NCBI GenBank assembly: GCA_016946835.1
Contig: JACVTC010000162.1
Span: forward strand, 150,001 to 212,000
Source: Neocallimastix lanati (nom. inval.)
Lineage: Eukaryota; Neocallimastigomycota; Neocallimastigomycetes; Neocallimastigales; Neocallimastigaceae
Length of the DNA stretch: 62,000 bases
Direction of reading: 5' to 3'
Shown here: positions 54,121 through 62,000 of the stretch, one piece after another
Position numbering within the stretch: position 1 is the stretch's first letter
How the letters are laid out: every line of letters starts with the position of its first letter
Position numbers and translations under genes: made by a program
Notes under the pieces: model-generated
What the model was told of the DNA's origin: nothing
The model's input: the letters and a program-made list of their open reading frames with translations, nothing else
Databases searched by the model: none

Positions 54121-54817
54121 TACAAGAGCCATTATATTACAAAGATATATTTAAATTAAAGAATAGGAATAAATGGTTGGAAGCCGTTAATAATGAATTG
54201 GAAAAATATGAAAAACATGAACGTTTACAAAGTCATTCAGAGAATACCAGAAAATGCAAATATCATATCTTCAAGATGGATCTTTAAATACAAAAGGGAT
54301 TCTAATGGGAATATTGCAAAACGAAAAGCAAGACTTGTGGCAAGAGGATTCACCCAAATATATGGCATAGACTATAAAGATACCTTTTCTCCTACACTTA
54401 AACATGACTCTATTAGAATCATCACAGCAATAGCCGTACGGAAAAACTTTATTATAAAACAAATAAATATAAATTCAGCATATTTAAACGCTAAGTTAAA
54501 TGAAAATATTTATATGAATATTCTAGAAGGGCATCCTTTATTTGTTAAAAGGTATTTTTGGAAATTAAAAAAAGCACTTTATGGGCTGAAGCAATCAGAT
54601 AAGGAATGGAACAATAAATTAAATGAAGAGTTATTAAAAATAAATTTTACAAAATTGAAAAGTGATCCATGTATATACGTTAAATTTAATATGAATAATA
54701 ATATTGAGTGTATGTTAGCTGTTTATGTAGATGACATATTAATAGCCGGAATTCCTTCTGAAGTAGAAAAGACAAAAGGAATGATTAAGAATAAATATAA
54801 TATTAAAAACAATTATT
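54121..54817 (+). pseudogene. pol: E8 reverse transcriptase, truncated after YVDD
   Basis: EPLYYKDIFKLKNRNKWLEA, a frameshift at about 54230, then SSRWIFKYKRDSNGN, KARLVARGFTQIYGIDY, TFSPTLKHDSIRII, IKQININSAYLNAKLNEN (motif A Asp is Asn), LKKALYGLKQSDKEWN and AVYVDDILIAG. After KNKYNIKNNY a stop, and the sequence passes without a break into the zinc domain of E11. So thumb, connection, RNase H, polypurine tract and LTR of E8 are gone. Confidence 0.85.
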
Positions 54818-54825
54818 AAAAATTA

Positions 54826-55600
54826 ATATTCCTGCAAAATGTTCCCTATGCGGTAGTTCAAAATTAAAAAATAAACCCTATAAGCCAGCATTGAATAAAT
54901 CAAAATATATATTCGAACTCATTCACATTGACTTAATTCATATCTTTTTACCATACTCGATGACTTTTCTCGCTTCAGTTGTGTCCTTTTCTTAAACAAC
55001 AAAAGTGTTACATATTCTTTATTTTATTATTTGTTTAATAAAATTAAAAATTAATAATATACAAGAATTAAATATATACGCTCAGACAATGGACTAGGAT
55101 TCAAAAATAGTAACTTTAATAAATTTTGTTTACAATACGGTATTCAACACTAATTTTCTATACCGTACAACCCTCAACAAAATGGACGTGTTGAGCGTTT
55201 AAATGGCACTTTAATTAACGCAACATAAGTTCTCCTAAACGATGCAAAATTAAGCCATCATTTTTGGGAAGATTGCAATCAATACTGCTAATTTCATTCA
55301 TAATTTACTCCCTCATAAAGGAATCAAATATAAAATTCTTTATGAAATTCTTTATAAATCAAAATTTGATTATTCCATACTCAAGGTATTTGGTTTAAGA
55401 GTATTCTTTTTTATACCAAAATATTTCGTAGTAAATTTGATAACACTCTTCATATCTTCCTTGAATATAATCAAAATCCTTCTGCATATAAAATTTTTGA
55501 TATAACTAATAAAAAAATTATTCTTTCTCGAACAGTTGAATTTTTTGAAAGCAACCAAGGAAATAATTATATTCATTTCCTTCTAATTTAATACCCAATA
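54826..55600 (+). pseudogene. pol: E11 zinc domain end and integrase
   Basis: PAKCSLCGSSKLKNKPYKPA (Cys pair), FELIHIDLI (first Asp), TILDDFSRFSCVLFLNNK in a shifted frame, IRSDNGLGFKNSNF (second Asp), SIPYNPQQNGRVERLNGTL (Glu), LLNDAKLSHHFWED and RVFFFIPKYF-like coding (55395-55430). At least six stops or frameshifts. The zinc His pair and everything upstream are missing. Confidence 0.75.
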
Positions 55601-56220
55601 ACGAAATCAGGGAGAATACAACCTATTTTGAAAACAACAGTTATAACAATTCAAATATACACCCAAAAACTTATAATTCTACAGAATTCAATAATAACAT
55701 TCAAATTTCAAAATTATTCAACAATATTTCAAATATTTACAATAAAAATTTAATAAATAACAACAATAATAAAATAAAAAGAAAATACAATAAAAATAAT
55801 AAAAACAACGACAATAATAATAATAATAACAATAATAACAGTAACAACAATATTAATAATTATAATAATAACAATAATAATAGCAATAACAATGATAATT
55901 ATAATGATGAAAATAATAATTTTGACATTAATATTAATAACAATACTAATAAAAATACTGACAGTAATAATAGCAATATAAATAATAATGATATAGAAAA
56001 TAGATAAATATGTATAGTAAAAATTATAAATATAATATAATATTAAAAATTATGTCAAAAATAAAATTACAAAACATTTATTAATTAAGAAAATAAAAAA
56101 AATAATGAAATTATTTTCACAAACGAATAAAAAGATGTAAAAAGGAAATTAAATAATAATATTATTAATATTTTTAATAAAAAGATAAAAAGAGATTATT
56201 GAACCAACAACATAAAGAAT
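55601..56220 (+). other. E11 Asn-rich linker
   Basis: AAT/AAC/GAT repeat coding Asn with Asp and Ser, densest at 55800-55985, then Lys/Ile-rich sequence with several stops. Confidence 0.65.
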
Positions 56221-57075
56221 TTTTTACACTTCCAAACAAAATGGAATGGTTAAATGCAATTAATGAAGAATTAAATAACATAAAAAATTTAGATTTATTC
56301 ATATAATTGTAAAAAGAAAGGCAAGATTAGTTGCGAAAGGCTACACTTAAAAACAAGGAATTGATTATCATGACACTTTTGCACCAACATTAAAACATGA
56401 TTCAATAAGAATATTAACTTCAATTGATACTTAGAATAATTTAATATTGAACAAATTGATATTAAGGCGGCATACCTAAATACAAGATTAAAAAAAGAAA
56501 TTTATTTGAAAGCCCCCGAAGGTCACCCTGAATTCAATAAAAATTACTTAAAATTAAACAAAGTAATCTATGGGTTAAAACAAAATGGTTTGGGTGAAAT
56601 AATGAACTAAATATTTACTTTAAAAAAATTGGTTTTAAAAGATTACTAAATGAACCACATTTATATAAAAAAGAAAATGAAAAAAAATCAATTACTTGTA
56701 TACTTGGTATTTATATCGATGATATATTAATTGCAGGAAGTGAAGATGAAATAAAATCATTTAAAAAAAAATAAAAAATAAATTTAAAATTAAAGAAATA
56801 GGTAATGTAGATTTCATTATTGGTATTAAATTCATAAAACATACTAACGGGTATTTTTTGAATCAAAAAAGATATATTTTAGTAATTTTAGAAATATTTA
56901 ATCTAGATAATGAATATCCAATTAGAAATATGAAACCAATAGCGAATGAAAAGCTGAAAAATATAAAATGTAACGAAACACTTTATAGAAGTTCAATTGG
57001 AAATTTATTATATTTAGCTATATGCACTCAACCAAATATCATTTTTTCAGTAAGCAAGGCAGCAAGAAAATCCAA
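56221..57075 (+). pseudogene. pol: E11 reverse transcriptase
   Basis: PNKMEWLNAINEELNN, KRKARLVAKGYT-stop-KQGIDYHD, TFAPTLKHDSIRILTS, IEQIDIKAAYLNTRLKKE (motif A Asp intact), VIYGLKQNG, GIYIDDILIAGSEDE, DFIIGIKFIKHTNGYF, RSSIGNLLYLAICTQPNIIF and SVSKAARKS. Catalytic acids are all present but about eight frameshifts or stops interrupt it. Confidence 0.82.
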
Positions 57076-57077
57076 AT

Positions 57078-57440
57078 ATGGAAGACTGGGAAAATGTTAT
57101 AAAAATAATAAAATACTTAAAAGGTACAATCACTTATGGTCTAAATTTAATAAAGGATAGCAATATAGAAGCCTATGTTGACTCAGACTTCGGGGGTGAT
57201 GAAAAAACAAGAAGATTAACAACCAAATATATCTTAAAAATTAGAAATACACCAACAAGTTGGTGTTCAAAGCTCCAACATTGCGTATCTACTTCTACAG
57301 CCGAATTTGAATACTACAGTTTAAGCTAATATAGCAAACATTGTATATGGTATTTAAATTTATTGAATGAAATGAATTATAATTACAAAAATATTACAGT
57401 AAATTTATATAATAAAGCTACTATATATAATAGTACATGT
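57078..57440 (+). pseudogene. pol: E11 RNase H, N-terminal part
   Basis: MEDWENVIKIIKYLKGTITY, AYVDSDFGGDEKTRRLTT (first Asp), PTSWCSKLQHCVSTSTAEFE and YYSLS (Glu block), then a stop, CIWYLNLLNEMNYNYKN and LYNKATIYNSTCNE where the third Asp (IYDS in E4) is Asn. The domain breaks off at about 57440. Its tail is at 59441. Confidence 0.78.
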
Positions 57441-58574
57441 AACGAATTTGGTTAATCACCAGTTTAGTGTATTAACTTAAATAAACAAATAAATGTAAAA
57501 TATTGAAAAATACTTTAAATATTAAAATATTATTTAACAAATCATTTATTTTATCAAGATATTTATTTATTTATTTATTTATTTAATGTTATTTAATGTT
57601 TTAATGTTAATGAAACCTCGAAATTATTAAACTAATTTTAAACTACATATTTTTATATCAAAATAAAATCAAACCTAATGATTTGATTGGTAAAATAATT
57701 TGTAATAAAATTTAACAAAATAATATTTTCAATAAACAAAAAGTGTAATAGATGGAGTCAAACAATTCACATCTTGTACTGAGCTCCAACTATTAACCAC
57801 TAGACTAATAGGTTTCATTACAGTAAATTGATACGGGGTGTTACTAAATACCTTGTATTTCCTATTAAATTATCTTAATTGTTAAAGTTTTGAGATAATT
57901 TGGTCTTAACGGTCAAGATGCCAAATTATAGTAATTAATTAATAATTTAATTTTACTCTTGTTTAAAACATATTGTTATTAATAAATTTTATAAATAAGT
58001 TTTTATTTAAAATATAAATTTTATTTAATCTTAATAATATTTTATTACATTATTTTTTTATATAATTATTACTATAATTTAAATTACAATAATCCTACAA
58101 AGGATTAATCAAAAGATTTAAACATGTATTTATATAAAATAATTAATTATTAAAATATTAATTATTAATATGAATATGTAATAGTATTAATATAAGTTTT
58201 ATATTGATAATATAAAATAAGATAATAATATAAATATTTAATATAAATAAAATATAAGAATCTAATATAACTAAATATTATATTTTATAATTAAAATATA
58301 ATATGTAAAGATTTTGATAATAAATTAATATAGAAATTAGTTTAATATGACAATCACGTGTTTACATTATTTAATATATATTAATTTCAATATGTTAATA
58401 ATATTTAGTCAATTAGTTGGCCTAGACTATTTCCTAAATATTTTAATATATTATATTATTAATTATTAATATTGAAATTCAAATAACTGAATTATTGAAA
58501 TTGAAATTGAAATTGAATTAAATGGAAATTCAGTTATTATCTTAACAATAATAATAATAAAATAAAAACTATTA
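57441..58574. other. AT-rich insert with a tRNA-like relic
   Basis: Inserted between the two parts of E11 RNase H. An ATTT run lies at 57565-57600 and a tRNA-like stretch at 57744-57816 (minus). The string TTGATACGGGGTG (57829-57841) echoes the reverse complement of the end of the long repeats (…CCCGTATCA). The rest is simple AT-rich sequence. Confidence 0.5.
57744..57816 (-). ncRNA. tRNA-like relic with A- and B-box matches
   Basis: On the minus strand TAGTCTAGTGG (57807-57797) matches a tRNA A box (as in Asp/Glu tRNAs). GTTTGACTCC (57763-57754) resembles a B box about 33 bases later. The D, anticodon and T stems do not pair well, so this is not a functional tRNA. It could be a tRNA pseudogene or the head of a SINE. 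Confidence 0.35.
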
Positions 58575-59414
58575 TTAAATTTTATTATTAAATATTCTTT
58601 TATTAATATCAAATATAATAAAAATTATTATTAAATATTCTTATAAATTTCTTTTATTAATATCAAATATAATAAAAATTATTATTAAATACTCTTATTA
58701 ATTTCTTTTATTAATATCAAATATAATAAAAATTATTACTAAATATTCTTATTAAAAATTATATAATATTTAAATCATTACTAATTCTTATTTTTATATT
58801 AAGAATAATAAAAACCTATTTCAATAAATATTTGATATAAAATACAGAATTATAAGTTTCTGTATAATATTTTCTAAACCTTTGAAATAAACTAAAAATA
58901 AAACAAAAATCAAAAATAAATTAAATCTTTATTAAAATAAAAATGAACTAAAATACAGAAGAATTCCAATAATAAAAATGATCTAAAATAAAGAAAATAT
59001 CAATTCTGTATAATTCTCTCTCTGAAAAACAATATCAAGAAGTACCGCCCGGAATGCCCTTCGTGATATAATCTCTAAATTAATTTTTATATTTTAATTT
59101 AATAAGTATTATTTTTTTTAAAAAAATAATTTAAAATAATAGTTAAAAATAAAATAAAATAGTTTTAATAGATTTTTTTTTATAAAGAATATATTAATAA
59201 TAAATAAAATGTATTAAAATAAAAGTATAAAAAGAAGAATAAATTTCTTTCTTTTTAATACTTGGAACAAATAATTTTAAATTTAAATTTAAATAAAGAA
59301 TATTTTAAAATTTAATTTTTTTTTTCTTGTTTCCAAATTTATTTTTATAGTTATGTGTTAATATTTATTGTTTTTGTTTTGAATATCTTAGTGTTTCAAC
59401 CCCAGCCCGTATCA
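58575..59414. repeat. Long dispersed repeat, copy B
   Basis: Same orientation and order as copy A (43709-44575): three unit repeats, TATATAATATTTAAATCATT, the TACCGCCCGGAATGCCCTTC island (59042-59061), and the end GTTTCAACCCCAGCCCGTAT before CA at 59414. Differences are scattered substitutions and small indels (for example AAGAAGCTACC in A, AAGTACC in B). It interrupts E11. Confidence 0.8.
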
Positions 59415-59440
59415 TAAAAATCAATCAATTAATCCAAAAA

Positions 59441-59683
59441 CCAAACATATATATATAAGATACCATAATATAAGAGAACTTATTAAATATAACAAAATTA
59501 AATTAAAATATGTTAAATCAGAACTCAAACAAAAGGAACAGCTTTACCAAATATTTTATTAATTCTTTAATGGATAAATTTAGAAATTCTTTATTGACTA
59601 AGCAAGAAGAAATAAAAACCTACTAAAATATAAATAATATGAAATTACAAATAAACCTTTACTAAGTTATATTTGAGGGAAAA
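59441..59683 (+). pseudogene. pol: E11 RNase H tail and polypurine tract
   Basis: HNIRELIKYNKIKLKYVKSE at about 59462-59525 matches E4 (FHYVRELIKENKIKLYYIKSE) and E3. The LADxFT motif that should follow has decayed. Polypurine tract GAGGGAAAA at 59675-59683, next to the LTR. Confidence 0.7.
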
Positions 59684-60482
59684 TGTTAAAATATAAATTA
59701 TTAATTTTATATACACATGATATTATTTATATTAAATATAAATTAAATAAATTGTTAAAATAAATATTTTAATTATGTTACATATTGATAAGAAAAGTAT
59801 AAAAGGTTGTAAATTTTACTATTAAAAATTAAATAATAATTTATAATATAACATATTAAAAATATACTGTAATAAAGAACATTAAAAACAAACATATTCT
59901 ATTTTTGTGTTTTAAAATTTACATTAATTTTATGTATTTTATAGAATTTATAATGTTACATAAATTTATTTTATATTACTTTATTTTTAGATAATTTTTG
60001 ATCTAAAACAAATATGTGTAGTAACATATATGTACATTTAATATTAATTATTAAATATTAAATTTATATCTTTTGATAATAAATTTTATAATATATTATT
60101 AGTTATTCATTATTATATTATAATTACTATTATAATATATATTAAATTATATATTATTATATATTGAATTATATATTAATTTTATATTTATATATTATTA
60201 TATTAGAATATAATAATATTGTTAGAAATAAGTTTAGTATAGTTAATATAATATATAATTGATAAATATAAATATAGTTAATAATAAATAATTATAATAT
60301 CATAAACATAAAATATATGTATAAATGTTAGTGGCGTATTATATCAGATGATATATACCACACATATATATATGAAAAATTATTATAAAATGTATGTTAT
60401 AAATAATTAACAATGTAATATTTTAATGTACGGAACTTTTAATAGTAAATAAATAAAGTGTAATTTTATAACAGATATAACA
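59684..60482 (+). mobile_element. LTR: E11 3' LTR, followed by a primer-binding site
   Basis: Starts TGTTAAAATATAAATT and ends ATATAACA (TGTTA/TAACA inverted ends), about 799 bp. Contains the hairpin ATATGT-GTAGTA-ACATAT (60012-60029) like those at 25939 and 26774. A primer-binding site follows at once, so this LTR also serves as 5' LTR of E12. Confidence 0.72.
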
Positions 60483-60496
60483 GATTAAAAGTCTCA
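60483..60496 (+). promoter_or_regulatory. E12 primer-binding site (one mismatch)
   Basis: GATTAAAAGTCTCA differs from the shared 14-mer by one base (G to A at position 8). It sits directly after LTR end ...TAACA. Confidence 0.78.
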
Positions 60497-60620
60497 AGAC
60501 TCTACGTTAATAATAGTGAATTTATATATGTATTTTTAAATTTTAAAAAGGTGTGTGTTTTAAAAATCGAAATAGTGTATTTTATAGTGAAATAAAATTT
60601 AATAAAATTAAATAAATAAA

Positions 60621-60903
60621 ATGAGTAATAAGGAGGAGAATGGAACTAAAGATATTTTAGATAGTTCCAACTACAAATTATAGGAGCAACAATTATATTT
60701 GCTTCTAAAAGAAAAGAAACTAGAACAACATGTTATAAGAGAATTAATTAAAAAAAGTTACAAGTGATAAACTTAGTGAGGAAAAAAAGAAATCATAAAC
60801 TTTAATTGATCGAACAACAGATATCTACTACAGTGAAGATACTTCAGAAAAATCTATTACTGATGACGCTACCGCTATGAAATTTCTTATGAATAGTATT
60901 TCC
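60621..60903 (+). pseudogene. gag: E12 gag start, truncated
   Basis: MSNKEENGTKDILDSSNYKL, then TAG, then EQQLYLLLKEKKLEQHVIRE: the copia gag N-terminal NYxxW pattern with TAG in place of Trp. A frameshift follows at about 60755 and TDDATAMKFLMNSIS ends at about 60903, where gypsy G4 starts on the other strand. Only about 95 codons of gag remain. Confidence 0.72.
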
Positions 60904-61560
60904 TAAAGTCTTCTTTAGCTTTTATTAAATGTTGTCGAAGAGTATCAAAGTGAGCAGACCAGTTCCTAAATAGAATTGAAGCATTGTCTTGGAGAAGTAC
61001 TGGAGGAGAGTCTATTGTGCAATTTGGATGAAAACCATAATTAGCCATCCATAAAAGGTAACTTTCCAATGGATTTATGAATGGAATTATTATAAGCGAA
61101 TTCACAAAGTGGAAAGTAAAGACACCATTCACTTTGAGTAGTGGAACAGTAGCAACGGAGATATTGTTCAACAAAAGAGTTAGCACGTTCGATTTGGCCA
61201 TTTGACTGTTGATGATGGGCAGTAGCTAATCTTGGTTTAGCATAGAATGCAGAGCAGAGGGAAGTCCAAAATTCAGAGGAGAACTTAAAACCATGATCAG
61301 ATACGATAATTTTTGGAAAACCATGGTATCGAAAAACATTATTGAAGGAGCTTAGCAGTAAGATCTGCAGTTGGGACATCAGAACAAGGCACAAGATGGA
61401 TCATTTTAGTTAAATGATCAGACACAACCATTATACAAGTGCAACCTTGCGAAATTGGCAGGTAGACAATATAGTCGACTCCTATTATTTCCCATGGTGT
61501 CCATTAGTTGGTGCGTCATGAAAAGTTTTTAAAATTGATGCCTTGAGAGAGGATGGTACT
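60887..61560 (-). pseudogene. pol: G4 gypsy (chromovirus-like) integrase
   Basis: Minus strand: LKASILKTFHDAPTN (start of the H2C2 domain), a joint with a stop at about 61503 where the HHCC zinc part is deleted, PWEIIGVDYIVYLPISQG (first Asp), VVSDHLTKMIHLVPCSD, IIVSDHGFKFSSEFW (second Asp) and HHQQSNGQIERANSFVEQYL (Glu). EFAYNNSIHKSIGKLPF, and after a frameshift ANYGFHPNC, ending AKEDFRK at about 60903. The SDHG/GQIERAN wording differs from G1-G3, so it belongs to another gypsy lineage (Tf1/sushi type). GC content is higher than in its neighbours. Confidence 0.85.
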
Positions 61561-62000
61561 ATTACGCGTTTTTGAAAATGCAAAACGCTATCAACGAGGC
61601 TAAATAATGAACTTTTAATTTCGTTTGACTTATTACGAATTTTTGATAAGACTTCCTTGCAGTATTTATATGCATTTTGTGCTTTAATAAGACTTTAAAT
61701 ATTATCATTTATAGCACAACAAAAAGAATCAGATTTAATAACTGAATTAATATTAGGTGGAAGTTCGATTTTATAATCAGACCTTCTGGATAATGCATCA
61801 GGTTTACCACCTTTCGTTCCTGGCCTATAAGAAATCCGAAAATCAAATTTGAAAAGGAATAAGCTCCAACGTATTTGTCTTTGATTTAAGTGTTGGGCTT
61901 CTTGAAATATAATAAATTTTTGTGATCGGTTATTACTTGAACTGGATATTTGGCACCCTCGTGATGATGCCTCCAAACATCAAAAGCTGTAATTATGGCA
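61561..62000 (-). pseudogene. pol: G4 gypsy RNase H and connection, running off the window
   Basis: [20 protein letters not shown] and [11 protein letters not shown] at the window edge, a one-base frameshift, then [40 protein letters not shown] (the last RNase H Asp in PDALS) and a linker NAYKYCKEVLSKIRNKSNEI. The order RNase H then integrase on the minus strand is normal gypsy order. RT and protease lie beyond 62000. Confidence 0.85.

Larger units (their letters stand above)
54820..60482 (+). mobile_element. E11: copia retrotransposon, 5' truncated and split by a repeat
   Basis: Zinc domain, integrase, Asn-rich linker, RT and RNase H occupy 54826-57440. Then about 2 kb of unrelated repeats intervene. 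The RNase H tail, polypurine tract and 3' LTR follow at 59441-60482. Lineage shared with E3 and E4. Confidence 0.78.

Overview
The window looks like a transposon graveyard from a very AT-rich eukaryotic genome. Nearly all recognisable coding sequence belongs to LTR retrotransposons: at least ten Ty1/copia elements or fragments (called E1-E12, X1 and X2 here) and four Ty3/gypsy fragments (G1-G4). They are truncated, nested, fused end to end and inverted against each other. I recognise no complete host gene, tRNA gene, rRNA or CRISPR array. Long poly-T and poly-A tracts, AAT/TAA microsatellites, asparagine-rich linkers and extreme A+T bias suggest an early-diverging fungus. An anaerobic gut fungus (Neocallimastigomycota) is my best inference, but the sequence alone does not prove it.

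Layout. 1-2992: tandem and low-complexity DNA. 2994-7732: copia E1 (+). 7733-13623: gypsy G1 (+), with its 3' LTR. 13624-19198: a deleted mini-copia sharing an LTR with copia E2 (-). 19835-23414: two deeply decayed copia relics, X1 (-) and X2 (+). 23437-25670: an uninterrupted gypsy integrase (G2) fused to a second gypsy remnant (G3). 25671-28980: LTR debris around copia relic E3 (-). 28981-31834: copia E4 (-). 31835-32365: a non-retroelement reading frame with two IQ-like motifs (+). 32457-37361: copia E5 (-). 37360-43708: copia E6 (+), the youngest and best preserved, with near-identical LTRs. 43709-45545: repeats. 45566-48033: copia E7 (+) fused head to head with E9 (-). 49384-51450: copia E10 (-). 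51781-54817: copia E8 (+), running straight into E11 (54820-60482, +), which is itself split by about 2 kb of inserted repeat. 60483-62000: the start of copia E12 (+), cut off by gypsy G4 (-), which runs off the window.

How the parts work together. Gag packages the RNA. Protease, integrase, reverse transcriptase and RNase H are read in copia order (PR-IN-RT-RH) or gypsy order (PR-RT-RH-IN). LTRs, primer-binding sites and polypurine tracts frame each element. The main regulatory discovery is that seven copia LTRs are followed by the same 14-base primer-binding site (six exact, one with a single mismatch). It is complementary to the anticodon arm, not the 3' end, of a lysine tRNA with anticodon CUU, which implies priming by a tRNA fragment. 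Other points of interest are the IQ-motif reading frame, recurrent 5-15 bp hairpins inside LTRs, a candidate -1 frameshift site between E6 gag and pol, and a run of conserved tryptophan codons turned into stops.
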